Assembly (NCBI RefSeq): GCF_009932435.1
Contig: NZ_BJOU01000001.1
Location: 1,612,001 to 1,676,000 of the forward strand
Source: Gordonia crocea
GTDB taxonomy: Bacteria; Actinomycetota; Actinomycetes; Mycobacteriales; Mycobacteriaceae
Length of the DNA: 64,000 nt
Reading direction: 5' to 3'
Shown piece by piece: positions 53,466 to 64,000 of the stretch (positions are counted from its first letter, which is position 1; each line of letters opens with the position of its first letter). A program made the position numbers and the translations under genes. A model generated the notes under the pieces. It was not told the origin of the DNA and searched no databases. It saw nothing but the letters and a program-made list of their open reading frames with translations.

Positions 53466-55472
53466 GTGACCGACCACGACGAGATGGACGACCGGAGCCC
53501 GGCAGTACGAGCCCTTGGCGCCACTCTCGCCGCGGTTGCAGGCGGGGTGGCCGTCGCGGTGTTCCTGCCGTCGGCGCCGACCGCGCGGGCCCTGCTCGGT
53601 CTGCGCGACCCGGGGGACATCACCACCTACGGGGTTCCCGCGGTCACCGCCATCGGCTATGTCGTGGTGGCGTTGGCCGTCGGGTCGGCCCTGTTCGCGG
53701 CGTTCTTCGTCCCCCCGCAGCGCGACGGGGTGTTCGACATCGGGGGCTACCGCGCGATGCGTTGGGCGGGCCGGTTCTACGCCGCTTGGGTCGTCTGCTC
53801 GGTGGCGATGATCGCCTTGTCGGTATCGAACTTGGTCGGCAAGTCCGTGTGGTCGCTGGTGTCGTCGGGGGACTTCTTCACCGCCTATTCGACGGTCGCC
53901 GACGCGCGCACCTGGACCGTGACGGCGGTCTTCGCGCTCATCGCGATGGTCTTCGGCCGCGTCGGCATGCACTGGGGCTATTCCTTCGGCGCGTTGGGGT
54001 TCGGGGTGGCGTCGCTTATCCCGTTGGCCCTCGCCGGACATTCCGCGGACGGCGGCAACCACGACCTCGGGGCCAACAGCCTCATCTTGCACATCGTGGC
54101 GGCAGTCCTCTGGCTCGGCGGCCTGTTCGCCGTCGTCACCTATGCACTTGCCGCCGGGCGCTGGCGGGGACTGGCGGTCCGCCGGTTCTCCCGGGTCGCG
54201 TTCTGGCTGATCCTCGTCGTCGGGGTATCCGGGGTGATCAATGCGGCGATCCGTGTCAGCGCCGCCGACCTGTTCACCTCCACCTATGGGTGGATCATCG
54301 TGGCCAAAGTGGTGGCGCTGGTGGTGCTCGGCGTGCTCGGCGGACTGCACCGTCGGCGGACCATCGCCGAACTCGATGCGAACCCCGACGCGTCGCGGTC
54401 GCTGTTCGTCCGTTTCGGGCTCGTCGAGTTGCTGGTGTTCGCCATCACCTACGGCATCGCGGTGGCGCTCTCGCGCACGCCGCCGCCGCCGGGACGGGTG
54501 CGGACCGACATCCTGCCGATGGAGGAGAAGCTCGGCTACCTGCTCGACGGACCGCCGACACCGGCCCGGTTGGCCTTCGACTGGCGCTTCGACCTGATCT
54601 TCGGCACCGCGGCGATCGTGCTGTGCGCGGTGTACCTGCGGGGGGTGTGGCGCCTGAACCGGCGTGGTGACGCCTGGCCGGTCGGCCGGACCGTTTCCTG
54701 GGTCCTCGGATGCCTGGCGCTCCTCGTCGCGACGTCGTCGGGGCTGGGCCGCTATGCGCCGGCCATGTTCTCCGTGCACATGGTCAACCACATGATGTTG
54801 TCGATGCTCGTGCCGGTCCTCCTCGTCCTCGGTGGGCCGGTCACGCTCGCCTTGCGGGCATTGCCGGTGGCCGGGCGCGACAACCCGCCCGGCCCCCGCG
54901 AATGGGTGCAATATGCGGTCAACAGTCCCGTCGCCAGGGTTCTGGGCCATCCGGCGGTGGCGGTGGTCATGTTCGTCGGCAGCTTCTACGTTCTCTATCT
55001 CGGTGGATTGTTCGACGTGGTGGTGCCCCACCACAGCGCGCACCTGCTGATGAATTTCCACTTCCTGCTCTCGGGCTATCTCTTCTACTGGACCGTGATC
55101 GGTATCGACCACGCCCCCTACCGGCTTAAGCCGCTGGGCAAACTGGGCATCGTCTGGGGCACGCTGCCGCTGCACGCGTTCTTCGGCGTCGCCCTGATGA
55201 TGACGTCGGCGGTGATCGCCGAGGACTACTACCGCGGGCTGCTGCTGCCGTGGAATTCCGACCTGTACTCCGACCAGCGCGTCGGCGGTGGAATCGCCTG
55301 GGCCGCAGGCGAAATCCCGTTGGTCTTGGTGATGATCGCGTTGCTGGTGCAATGGCGCCGGGAGGATGCGAAAGAGGCGCGGCGCTATGACCGCAACGCT
55401 GAGCGGGACCACGACGCCGAATTGCGCGATTACAACGAGATGCTCTCCGCCCTCAACGAGGGCAAGCGCTAG
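53466..55472 (+). CDS. CopD-CtaG fusion (copper resistance / cytochrome c oxidase assembly)
   Basis: A 668-residue membrane protein with about 14 helices. The N-terminal half (residues 20-330) contains a CopD copper-import type domain; the C-terminal half (about 370-640) is caa3_CtaG, the heme-copper oxidase assembly factor, with SVHMVNHMMLSMLVPVLLVLGGP, HHSAHLLMNFHFLLSGYLFYW and an end rich in charged residues. The fusion is common in actinobacteria and would deliver copper to cytochrome oxidase. GTG 53466 is chosen because TAGGCT at 53453-53458 ends seven bases upstream. A downstream ATG at 53484 is an alternative. Confidence 0.9.
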   Translation: MTDHDEMDDRSPAVRALGATLAAVAGGVAVAVFLPSAPTARALLGLRDPGDITTYGVPAVTAIGYVVVALAVGSALFAAFFVPPQRDGVFDIGGYRAMRWAGRFYAAWVVCSVAMIALSVSNLVGKSVWSLVSSGDFFTAYSTVADARTWTVTAVFALIAMVFGRVGMHWGYSFGALGFGVASLIPLALAGHSADGGNHDLGANSLILHIVAAVLWLGGLFAVVTYALAAGRWRGLAVRRFSRVAFWLILVVGVSGVINAAIRVSAADLFTSTYGWIIVAKVVALVVLGVLGGLHRRRTIAELDANPDASRSLFVRFGLVELLVFAITYGIAVALSRTPPPPGRVRTDILPMEEKLGYLLDGPPTPARLAFDWRFDLIFGTAAIVLCAVYLRGVWRLNRRGDAWPVGRTVSWVLGCLALLVATSSGLGRYAPAMFSVHMVNHMMLSMLVPVLLVLGGPVTLALRALPVAGRDNPPGPREWVQYAVNSPVARVLGHPAVAVVMFVGSFYVLYLGGLFDVVVPHHSAHLLMNFHFLLSGYLFYWTVIGIDHAPYRLKPLGKLGIVWGTLPLHAFFGVALMMTSAVIAEDYYRGLLLPWNSDLYSDQRVGGGIAWAAGEIPLVLVMIALLVQWRREDAKEARRYDRNAERDHDAELRDYNEMLSALNEGKR

Positions 55473-55622
55473 ATCCTCGGTCGCGCGTCCGTCGCACCTT
55501 GGTGGCGGGGGTCATCCACAAGGGCTGAGTTATCCCCAGACCGCTGCGCCGGGTCTTGTGGAGCCGCGTTCCCGGCACGACCCTGGGTAGGTCCGATCAA
55601 TCTCGCCTTGGGGGAGGCCACC

Positions 55623-56090
55623 ATGTTCGAAACGTCGATCACCGTCATCGGCAATGTCATCACCGATCCGGTTACGAGGAACACGTCGGCGGGGGAGGTG
55701 GTGTCCTTCCGCATGGCGAGCAATTCTCGCCGTCGTGATCCGGTGACCAATGAGTGGATCAACGACAAGACCCTGTTCCTGACGGTCTCGTGCTGGCGCA
55801 AACTGGCCGCCGGTGTCGCCGCGTCGGTGGAGAAGGGCCGCGCGATCATCGCCTCGGGCACCGTTCACACCTCGGAGTACACGACCGGCGACGGCGAGTA
55901 CCGGGCCAGCCTGGAGATGAATGCCACCGCCGTCGGCATCGACTTGAGTCGGTCCATCGTCAAGGTGTGCGGGTATCCCGCGGGACCCGCGCCGATCGTC
56001 GAGGTCGTCGATCCCGACGCGCCGCAGATCGAGTCCGACCCGGATCCGGAAAGCAACGGGAGTCCCGAGCCCGAACTCGCGCCGGCCTGA
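55623..56090 (+). CDS. Single-stranded DNA-binding protein, second type (SsbB-like)
   Basis: A 155-residue OB-fold protein. MFETSITVIGNVITDPV and FRMASNSRRRD are the usual Ssb start, and a second strand set WRKLAAGVAASVEKG follows. The C-terminal part is Pro/Asp/Glu-rich and ends in PELAPA, not in the DDDIPF-type tip that binds partner proteins, so it looks like the secondary SsbB of actinobacteria and not the replicative Ssb. GGGGGAGG precedes ATG 55623. Its position near ettA and gdh matches a conserved mycobacterial block (Rv2478c-Rv2476c, from memory). Confidence 0.9.
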   Translation: MFETSITVIGNVITDPVTRNTSAGEVVSFRMASNSRRRDPVTNEWINDKTLFLTVSCWRKLAAGVAASVEKGRAIIASGTVHTSEYTTGDGEYRASLEMNATAVGIDLSRSIVKVCGYPAGPAPIVEVVDPDAPQIESDPDPESNGSPEPELAPA

Positions 56091-56113
56091 GGCTGGGTCA
56101 CCCGGTGCAGTCT

Positions 56114-56182
56114 GGTCGGGGCCGTTCATACGCCCGGCGTGTGCGTGGGTGTCGTGGACCGGCCCCGACCGGGCCGCTTTCG
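56114..56182 (+). terminator. Two overlapping hairpins after ssb, terminator-like
   Basis: GGTCGGGGCCG (56114-56124) pairs perfectly with CGGCCCCGACC (56160-56170) across a 35-base loop. The second arm can instead form CGGCCC/GGGCCG with bases up to 56176, followed by CTTTCGCT. The two folds exclude each other. Confidence 0.55.
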
Positions 56183-56286
56183 CTATGAAGTTCTCAAGGT
56201 ACGTGTGTGGCCCCGTGATTGTTCGAGACCGAAGGTGCTGCGCTGGGTTGAAATCGCTGGGTGGAAAGCTCAGGTGAACGGTGGTG

Positions 56287-57612
56287 CTAGGCGGCGGCGT
56301 GGTTGGCGAGGGTGAGGGTGCGTCGGTTGTGGCAGCGGATCGGTTCACCTCCTTCGGGTGGTTGGAACCAGGGATGGCCGTCGAAGCCGATCTGGATGTT
56401 CCAGCCTTTGCCGTGGATGTAGGTGTGGTGATGCAGCGGGCAGAGCAGCACCGTGTTCTTGAGGTTCGTCTCGCCCCCATCAGCCCAATGTTTGATGTGA
56501 TGCCCTTCGCACCAGGCTGGTGGTCTGCCGCATCCGGGGAATTGGCAGCCACCGTCGCGGGCTTCGAGTGCTTTGCGCAGAGCGCCGGTGACGAACCGTT
56601 GGGTACGTTTGGCATCTAACGGCACCGAGTCCGCAGTGAGTAGGGCGGTCACTTCGGTGCAGCCGCAGGCGATTTCACGTGCCGTCTCGGCGGAGACCGA
56701 GCCGGTGAATCCCAACCGCGTGACTCGCGAATCTCCTTCACCACCGCTACCGACCAGGACAGGCAAGGGCACGGTCATGGTGATGTGCGGGACGATCCCG
56801 CCGACGGTCGGACGGTTTCGGGACGCCAGATAGGCGGTGATCACGCTGACCAGGGCATCGGCGGTGCGTTGCGCCCTTGGACGCGGATCCGGGGAGCCAT
56901 CAGGCGCTGGGATCGGCTTCGCGAGTGCATCTAACGCGGTGTGGAGTTTCTCCCCGGACAACTGGTCGAGGTCCGCTTCGAGGGTCACCCGTCCCTCATC
57001 GGTGCGCGACACGGTGGCCTGGTTCAACGACGGATTGTCCGCGGGCGGGGTGCTGGGTGGATCCAGGGGCGCCAACTCGTGGCCGAGTTCGCGGGCTTTC
57101 TCCATCACTTGGGCGGGTTGATCGATCCGGGCATGCGCCAACAATGTCGTCGCAGTCTTGTTCCGCACCTCGGCAAATCCGTCAGCCCCCATGCGGGTGG
57201 CGATGTGGTCGAGACCGCGGATCACCGCATCCGCATGGTCGATGCCCAGGTCGCCGTCGCGGACCTCGCGCACCACGTTCGGCAGATCATTCAGATGCTG
57301 GGCCAGCCGGGCGACCCGGTTGATGGTGGCGGGCGCCAACGGTAGTTCCCGCAAGAGGTCACGGCCGTTCTTCAACCGGTGCCGCACTGGGATACCGACC
57401 TTCTCCGCCCGCGCCGTCGCGGCAGCCAAGAGATAGGAGGCGATGTTGCCCATCCGGACCGCGGTGACCATCACCCCCAACACGGCCTTGTCGTCGGCGA
57501 TAGCTTCCGCCGTGGCCAACAACGCACCCACGCCGGTCCCGGATTCGACGGCGGTTGGCGCCAAATCATCGGCCAGGTCGGTGACGAATGTGGCGAGTTC
57601 GTCGTGGTTCAT
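56287..57612 (-). CDS. DUF222 / HNH endonuclease domain protein
   Basis: A 441-residue member of the same family as the protein at 14325. The DUF222 helical part covers residues 40-300; the HNH nuclease part near 355-400 is complete (CQFPGCGRPPAWCEGHHIKHWADGGETNLKN region with two Cys, the HH pair and the final N, then LLCPLHHH). It keeps all nuclease residues, unlike a decayed copy. ATG 57612 has no strong ribosome site (GGGGGTCAC upstream). A TTGTCA-N16-TAGAAT promoter lies 77-104 bases upstream. No SOS box is seen here. Confidence 0.9.
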   Translation of the reverse strand: MNHDELATFVTDLADDLAPTAVESGTGVGALLATAEAIADDKAVLGVMVTAVRMGNIASYLLAAATARAEKVGIPVRHRLKNGRDLLRELPLAPATINRVARLAQHLNDLPNVVREVRDGDLGIDHADAVIRGLDHIATRMGADGFAEVRNKTATTLLAHARIDQPAQVMEKARELGHELAPLDPPSTPPADNPSLNQATVSRTDEGRVTLEADLDQLSGEKLHTALDALAKPIPAPDGSPDPRPRAQRTADALVSVITAYLASRNRPTVGGIVPHITMTVPLPVLVGSGGEGDSRVTRLGFTGSVSAETAREIACGCTEVTALLTADSVPLDAKRTQRFVTGALRKALEARDGGCQFPGCGRPPAWCEGHHIKHWADGGETNLKNTVLLCPLHHHTYIHGKGWNIQIGFDGHPWFQPPEGGEPIRCHNRRTLTLANHAAA

Positions 57613-57688
57613 GTGACCCCCATGCCCGGGTTCGCATCATATTGTGCGGACTCGGTTAGAAACTATGTGCTGATGACCTTCTATCTAC

Positions 57689-57716
57689 ATTCTAGCGTAT
57701 GCCAGAGGTCTGACAA
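57689..57716 (-). promoter_or_regulatory. TTGTCA-N16-TAGAAT promoter of the second DUF222/HNH gene
   Basis: On the minus strand TTGTCA (57711-57716) and TAGAAT (57689-57694) are one base each from good sigma-70 hexamers with 16-base spacing. Parts of this sequence (TTGTCAG, CGCTAG) recur upstream of the first DUF222/HNH gene near 15967-15987. Confidence 0.6.
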
Positions 57717-57755
57717 GGGAGATTGTTATGGCTTGAGCTGGGGCGATGGGGACCG

Positions 57756-58538
57756 TCAGTCGTTGGGATTGTGCCGGGCCGACGCCATCATCTCGTACGG
57801 GTGTGGGGTCAGGGCCAGGCGCACGTTGGTGCGTTTGACGAAGGTCTTGAGCGCGATTCGATCGCCGGTGGACGGCTTGATGCCCAGGAGTTCGGCGGCA
57901 CGCGGGTGCAGCATGGCCCGGATTGCGGCCGGCGGAACGCGGCGCGGGTACCAGGTCGGCGGGTTGAGCGTCTCCTCGAGCAGCTGGCCGGCCTCCGGGC
58001 TCATGCGCAGCTTTGTGGACACGAAGTCCTCGGAGTAGTCGACGAACTCGCGGTAGGTGTCGGGCTGCGCACGGTCGGAGATGTCGTATTTGGCGTACCA
58101 GAGCTTGCACTCCCGGTAGAGCTGTTCCTTCTCCGCGTTGCCGATGCCGCCGTGGAACAGGTCGATCGACGTGTACAGCGCGTCCAGGTAGGTCGCGTGC
58201 TGATAGAAGAACAACTCGGGGTTGAGCGAGTGGTAGCGGACGCCGGCGCTGTCGACGCCTTTGACGTGCGAGTGTGCCGTGCGCATCACTGAGCGCAGGT
58301 CGCGGTTGCTGTAGGCGATGTAGACCATCTGGCCCACGGCGCGGCTCTTGTGTGCCCACAGGCCGCCGTGGACGTGCTCGACGAGGCTGGCGGCGTTGCC
58401 CGGGTGCAGGATCTGCAGTGACAGTGCCCGCGGGAGTGTGTAGGCGAAACGTTTGTCGCCGAGGTATCGGTACACCAGCGGCATCGGTGTCTGTCGGCGT
58501 GAACGGTGGCTGGTCGGGTCGAGTGCCGAGGATGCCAT
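57756..58538 (-). CDS. Oxygenase MpaB family protein (DUF2236)
   Basis: A 260-residue member of the MpaB/rubber-oxygenase-like (DUF2236) family, heme-linked in characterised members. Features include LSLQILHPGNAASLVEH and WAHKSRAVGQMVYIAYSN near residues 40-80, HSHVKGVDSAGVRYHSLNPELFFYQHATYLDAL near 87-120 (including conserved His residues), and NPPTWYPRRVPPAAIRAML near 190. The family is abundant in mycolic-acid bacteria; substrates are unknown. ATG 58538 has TACGAT at 58545-58550 six bases upstream, consistent with a leaderless message. Confidence 0.85.
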   Translation of the reverse strand: MASSALDPTSHRSRRQTPMPLVYRYLGDKRFAYTLPRALSLQILHPGNAASLVEHVHGGLWAHKSRAVGQMVYIAYSNRDLRSVMRTAHSHVKGVDSAGVRYHSLNPELFFYQHATYLDALYTSIDLFHGGIGNAEKEQLYRECKLWYAKYDISDRAQPDTYREFVDYSEDFVSTKLRMSPEAGQLLEETLNPPTWYPRRVPPAAIRAMLHPRAAELLGIKPSTGDRIALKTFVKRTNVRLALTPHPYEMMASARHNPND

Positions 58539-58680
58539 GCCGCCATCGTAAATATGAGAACGGGAGTTGTCAGTTGTGAAGTGGCCGCTGTGGCGGAGTC
58601 GGGACGTTCGTCCTCGTGCTGTTGGGAGGTGTTTCGGCCGCCTGGGTGAACGCGGGCGGATCGCCCGGCCGGATCGCCAC

Positions 58681-58686
58681 TACAAT
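58681..58686 (+). promoter_or_regulatory. Putative -10 element of ettA
   Basis: TACAAT is one base from TATAAT and lies 44 bases before the ettA TTG start, giving a leader of about 35 bases with an AGAGGGA site. Confidence 0.45.
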
Positions 58687-58729
58687 GGAGAGCTGTTGTG
58701 CCCAGGTGCCGTGAGAAGAGGGAAATCCG

Positions 58730-60403
<1,674 letters not shown>

Positions 60404-60529
60404 CGGAGGATCCGGGCGAAGCCGGTTTATCCGCGCTATCCGACAATTGGGTCATCGGCCGATTCGGCATCACGAATCTGGGATTCTTCTCTTGACCCGA
60501 CGATCGTCGGGAAGAGAGGTGGATTGGCA

Positions 60530-61042
60530 ATGAGGGCATATGCGACGAAGGCCGTTGTTGCCGCGGCGGTGGCCGCGACGACCGCGTCCGGACTGGGATT
60601 GACGGCACACCCCGGCGACGCCCACGCGGCACCGGGAGTGTCCGGCCCCTACTTCGAGCCGTCGAATCAGGCGGGGTTCATCTTTATGCGCACGTCGAAC
60701 AACACCGGCTGGTGGCGGGCCGCCCGGTGGGGTGGCATCTACCGGGTGGTCGTGCAGGAGAGGCCCGACAGTCCCCACGCTTTCGACCGGTGGAAGACGG
60801 TGGGGGCCTTGCCGGAGAACTTCCGCAACACCGTGGGCGGCGTCTACATCAAGCACCGGTGGACCAAACTCCGGCTATGCCGACAGGATTGGAGTAGCCA
60901 TTGGCGCGCCAAGACGATCGGATGCACCGTGGAGTTGACGGTCTACAACCTGAATCGGGCGGCGCCGCCGGTCTATCGCGGTGGCGGCGGCGGCCAGGAT
61001 AAGAACCTCAGGGCCGGCGGCGGCGGCGAAAGCCACAGCTGA
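60530..61042 (+). CDS. Small secreted protein of unknown function, Gly-rich tail
   Basis: A 170-residue exported protein. Residues 1-34 are a signal peptide with an AHA-AP cleavage site. The mature part has several aromatic-rich stretches (WWRAARWGGIY, IKHRWTKLRLC, WSSHWRAKTIGC) with two Cys that could form a disulfide, and the C-terminus is a Gly-rich tail (RGGGGGQ, RAGGGGE). ATG 60530 is chosen because GAGAGGTGG lies seven bases upstream; TTG 60524 is an alternative. It lies between ettA and gdh, where the mycobacterial order has no such gene in my memory. I recognise no family. Confidence 0.75.
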   Translation: MRAYATKAVVAAAVAATTASGLGLTAHPGDAHAAPGVSGPYFEPSNQAGFIFMRTSNNTGWWRAARWGGIYRVVVQERPDSPHAFDRWKTVGALPENFRNTVGGVYIKHRWTKLRLCRQDWSSHWRAKTIGCTVELTVYNLNRAAPPVYRGGGGGQDKNLRAGGGGESHS

Positions 61043-61108
61043 TGACACCTGGTTGAACCCCAGCGCGGTGCCGCACCGAAGCGGTGCGAAGTCACTAGCA
61101 TCGCAGGT

Positions 61109-64000
61109 GTGACCCCGCCGCCGGTTTTCGAGGAGATCAGGACCCAGCTGAGTGCTGCCGGGGTGGTGGTTCCCGACGACGACCAGCGCGCCTTCGCCGA
61201 GGTCGCGGCACGGCGCCCCAACGGCGAGCCGCTGGTCGTCGTCGCCAGCCGTGGCGGGCAATTCTCGACGTTCGTGGTCACCGACGACATGCCGATGATC
61301 GTCGACGCGGTGATGGGCGCTGCCGACTCCGCGGGTATGCGCGTCGAATCCATCGACCACCCGGTGGTCGCGGTCCGGCGCGCGTCCGACGGCGGGCTGG
61401 CGGAGGTTGGCACGCGGGCCGGTGACGACGAGTCGTGGATCCTCCTGCACACACGCGCCGTGGGTGCGGTGGCCGAGGACCCTGGTGAGCGGCTCCATGA
61501 CGCGATCGCACGGTCCCTCTCCGCGGTCGCGGCGATTCATGCCGATCACGATGCGATGCTCGCCGCTTTGCCCCGGTTGGCCGAGGAGGTCGAGGACGAC
61601 GGCGACCGTGAGCTAGCGGCACTCCTGCGCTGGCTCGCCGACGGCAATTTCGTGCCGCTCGGCGAGGTCGACGGGGATCTGAAGCGGGGGATCTGCCGAC
61701 CGGGCCTGGCCGACGGTGAACTCCCCGTCGAATCGTCGGACGTCCCGCTGGTGGCGCGGTGCTACTTCCCGATGCTGGTCACCCGCACCGACTATCCGCT
61801 GATCGTCGCGCTGCCCGGGGAGGGGGGCGCACACCGATTCGTTGGACTGCTCAGCACCGCCGGCCAGAGTCAGCCGGTGTTCGACGTCCCGGTGGTCCGG
61901 CGCGCGGTTGGCGAGGTGTTCGACGAGGCGGGCATCGATCTGGACTCCTATCTGGGGGAAGCCGTCGCGGAGTATCTGCAGGCCTATCCGCTGGCCGAGC
62001 TTTTCGCCACCCCGACGGCCGAGTTGTCGCGTCGGATGCACGAGCTGCACGACGCGGTGGCCTCACCGGCATTGCATGCGTTTGTGCGGGTCAGCCCGGC
62101 CACGCGCACCGCCACGGCGTTGGTCTACCTGCCGCGGGAGCGCTATAACACGACGACCCGACTGCAACTGCAAGACGTCTTGGCCGCCGAGTTCGGTGGT
62201 GTCGACGTCGAATACACCGGCCACGTGGGCGACGGGCCGCGAGCGTTGCTGCAGGTCCTCATGCACATCGATGCCGACGCCGGTGAGCAGTCGTATGCGA
62301 CGGGCAGCGAGGCGCAGCACGGGTTGGTCGAACGACTCGCACAGGTGATCGTGACCTGGGACGAGCGGCAGGTCTATGCCATGTCGCCGGGCGAGGTCGC
62401 CGTGACCGCGCCCGGGCCGCGCAGCCTCGTCCTGTACATCTGCGGCGGCTCGGCCGATCTGACCGACCTGCTGCCCGTCTTCGACAGCCTCGGTGTCCGC
62501 GTCGCCGAGGAGCAGGCGTTCCGCATCGACCGGGCCGACGGCGTCACCTGCTGGGCCTACGACTTCGACGTCGAACTCCCCGACGTCGAGCAGGTCGCCG
62601 ACACCACCGACCCCGCCGCCACCGAACGGCTGATCGAGGCCTTTGAGGCGATCTGGCGCGGCGACGCCGAGCGGGACGCCTTCAACCGACTGGTCCTCGG
62701 TATCGGGCTGACCTGGCGCCAGGTCGCCGTGGTGCGGGCCTACCACCACTACCTCCGGCAATGCGGATTCGCCTATCGGACGGCCTACGTCGCGGAGGTG
62801 CTCGCCTCCCACCGCGAGGTGACCACGGCGCTCGTGTCGTTGTTCGAGGCGACCTTCGACCCGGCGCAGGTCGACGACGAGCGGCGGGCAGCCGCCGCGG
62901 CTCGCCTCGACGAGGAGGCGGCCAAGGTGCTCAGCCTCGACGCGGACCGCGTCCTCTCGGCGCTGCGGTCGGTCGTGCTCGCCACCCTGCGGACGAATGC
63001 CTTTGTCTCCCAAACCTATTCGCCGGGCGTGCGCCGCGCCTTGGTCTTCAAGCTTGCGCCGCAACAGATCCCGCTGGCCCCGGCGCCGCGGCCGCGGTTC
63101 GAGCTGTACGTGCACTCGCCGCGCGTCGAAGGGGTGCACCTGAGGTTCGGGATGGTGTCCCGCGGTGGACTGCGGTGGTCGGATCGCGGCACCGACTACC
63201 GCACCGAGATCCTCGGCCTGGCCAAGGCGCAGTCGGTGAAGAACGCGGTGATCGTGCCGCTGGGCGCCAAGGGCGGGTTCATCGTCAAGGGGGACCGCTC
63301 GCCGACGCGCGACACCGTCGTCGCACGGTATCGCGAGTTCATCGCGGGCCTGCTCGACGTCACCGACAACATCGACGCGGCCACCGGCGCCGTCATCACC
63401 CCGGACGGCGTGGTGCGCCGCGACGGCGACGACTCCTATCTCGTCGTCGCCGCCGACAAGGGCACCGCCTCGTTCTCCGACGAGGCGAATGCGGTCGCCG
63501 CGGACTACGGCTTCTGGTTGGGCGACGCCTTCGCCTCCGGGGGCTCGGTGGGCTACGACCACAAGGCCATGGGGATCACCGCGCGCGGCGCGTGGATCTC
63601 GGTGTTGCGCCACTTCGCCGAACTCGGCATCGACCCGCACGAGCAGGACATCACCGTAGTCGGGATCGGCGACATGAGCGGCGACGTCTTCGGCAACGGG
63701 ATGCTCCGGTCCGACCACATCCGGCTGGTCGGCGCCTTCGACCACCGCCACGTGTTCCTCGACCCCGACCCCGACGCGGCCGCCTCCTACGCGGAGCGCC
63801 GACGGCTCTACGAGTTGCCGCGGTCGTCGTGGGCGGACTACGACTCCACCCTGATCAGCGAGGGCGGCGGCGTGTACAGCCGGGACCGCAAATCGATCCC
63901 GGTGACCCCGCAGGTGCGTGAGGCGCTGGGCATTGCGCACGAGGTGACCGAGCTGTCGCCGCCCGAGTTGATCCGGGCGATCCTGCTCGCCCCGGTCGAC
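61109..64000 (+). CDS. gdh: NAD-specific glutamate dehydrogenase, large type, 3' end cut by window edge
   Basis: The first 964 codons of a large (L-1500/1600 class) NAD-dependent glutamate dehydrogenase that deaminates glutamate to 2-oxoglutarate; the mycobacterial protein has about 1620 residues. The N-terminal ACT-like regulatory part (1-650) is followed by the catalytic part: GMVSRGGLRWSDRGTDYRTE near 675-695, KNAVIVPLGAKGGFIVKG with the substrate Lys near 710-727, ADKGTASFSDEAN, and the NAD-fold segment VVGIGDMSGDVFGNGML. GTG 61109 is chosen because TAGCAT at 61096-61101 ends seven bases upstream. Mycobacterial Gdh is controlled by GarA; no regulator is in this window. Confidence 0.94.
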   Translation, partial: MTPPPVFEEIRTQLSAAGVVVPDDDQRAFAEVAARRPNGEPLVVVASRGGQFSTFVVTDDMPMIVDAVMGAADSAGMRVESIDHPVVAVRRASDGGLAEVGTRAGDDESWILLHTRAVGAVAEDPGERLHDAIARSLSAVAAIHADHDAMLAALPRLAEEVEDDGDRELAALLRWLADGNFVPLGEVDGDLKRGICRPGLADGELPVESSDVPLVARCYFPMLVTRTDYPLIVALPGEGGAHRFVGLLSTAGQSQPVFDVPVVRRAVGEVFDEAGIDLDSYLGEAVAEYLQAYPLAELFATPTAELSRRMHELHDAVASPALHAFVRVSPATRTATALVYLPRERYNTTTRLQLQDVLAAEFGGVDVEYTGHVGDGPRALLQVLMHIDADAGEQSYATGSEAQHGLVERLAQVIVTWDERQVYAMSPGEVAVTAPGPRSLVLYICGGSADLTDLLPVFDSLGVRVAEEQAFRIDRADGVTCWAYDFDVELPDVEQVADTTDPAATERLIEAFEAIWRGDAERDAFNRLVLGIGLTWRQVAVVRAYHHYLRQCGFAYRTAYVAEVLASHREVTTALVSLFEATFDPAQVDDERRAAAAARLDEEAAKVLSLDADRVLSALRSVVLATLRTNAFVSQTYSPGVRRALVFKLAPQQIPLAPAPRPRFELYVHSPRVEGVHLRFGMVSRGGLRWSDRGTDYRTEILGLAKAQSVKNAVIVPLGAKGGFIVKGDRSPTRDTVVARYREFIAGLLDVTDNIDAATGAVITPDGVVRRDGDDSYLVVAADKGTASFSDEANAVAADYGFWLGDAFASGGSVGYDHKAMGITARGAWISVLRHFAELGIDPHEQDITVVGIGDMSGDVFGNGMLRSDHIRLVGAFDHRHVFLDPDPDAAASYAERRRLYELPRSSWADYDSTLISEGGGVYSRDRKSIPVTPQVREALGIAHEVTELSPPELIRAILLAPVD

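Noticed and set aside
53253..55412. A 719-codon minus-strand open frame over copD-ctaG
   Set aside because: Antisense composition, no domain; the plus strand encodes an obvious polytopic membrane protein.

Overview
This is a high-GC actinobacterial chromosome segment, almost certainly from a mycolic-acid bacterium of the Mycobacteriales; Gordonia or a close relative is my best guess. The reasons are a multifunctional type I fatty acid synthase next to acpS, a CmrA-type mycolate reductase next to orn, two LdtMt2-like lipoprotein L,D-transpeptidases, two DUF222/HNH (13E12-type) proteins, and an ssb-like / ettA / large NAD-glutamate dehydrogenase block. From memory this gene content matches the Rv2476c-Rv2524c neighbourhood of Mycobacterium tuberculosis. 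No phage, insertion sequence, plasmid or CRISPR is visible. The insertions relative to that core (ectoine genes, a molybdenum/nitrate block) look like metabolic islands with the same base composition.

Layout. 1-4.4 kb: an acyl-CoA synthetase cut by the left edge, a DEAD-box helicase, a rhodanese and a HIT protein. 4.6-14.3 kb: fas-acpS. 14.3-18.7 kb: an SOS-type DUF222/HNH gene, bcp-tetR, a DUF3618 protein and a first L,D-transpeptidase. 18.7-24.8 kb: tRNA-Lys, a frameshifted serine hydrolase, a second L,D-transpeptidase, an acyl-CoA dehydrogenase, a GNAT remnant and a secreted DUF4185 protein. 25-27.5 kb: ectABC and a 58-residue small gene. 27.6-34.4 kb: tRNA-His, orn, cmrA, a dienoyl-CoA reductase, padR, a frameshifted sirtuin, and small membrane proteins including a TMEM175-type channel.

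34.5-53.2 kb is a functional unit for nitrate assimilation: molybdenum cofactor synthesis (moaE, a moaC-mogA fusion, moeA, moaA, moaD, and a second mobA-moeA fusion), molybdate uptake (modA, modB; no modC seen), nitrate/nitrite transport (narK), a HemD-like regulator, siroheme supply (sirohydrochlorin chelatase), nitrite reductase nirBD and a nitrate reductase fused to its own flavoprotein reductase. 53.2-64 kb: tRNA-Arg, copD-ctaG, ssb-like, a second DUF222/HNH gene, an MpaB-family oxygenase, ettA, a small secreted protein and gdh, cut by the right edge.

Main non-coding observations: a TANNNT hexamer sits 6-8 nt upstream of the start codon in at least 15 genes, suggesting many leaderless transcripts. 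There are candidate CRP/GlxR, LexA, PadR and nitrate-related sites. Two genes carry single-base frameshifts in G runs, and short tandem duplications lie at several gene 3' ends.
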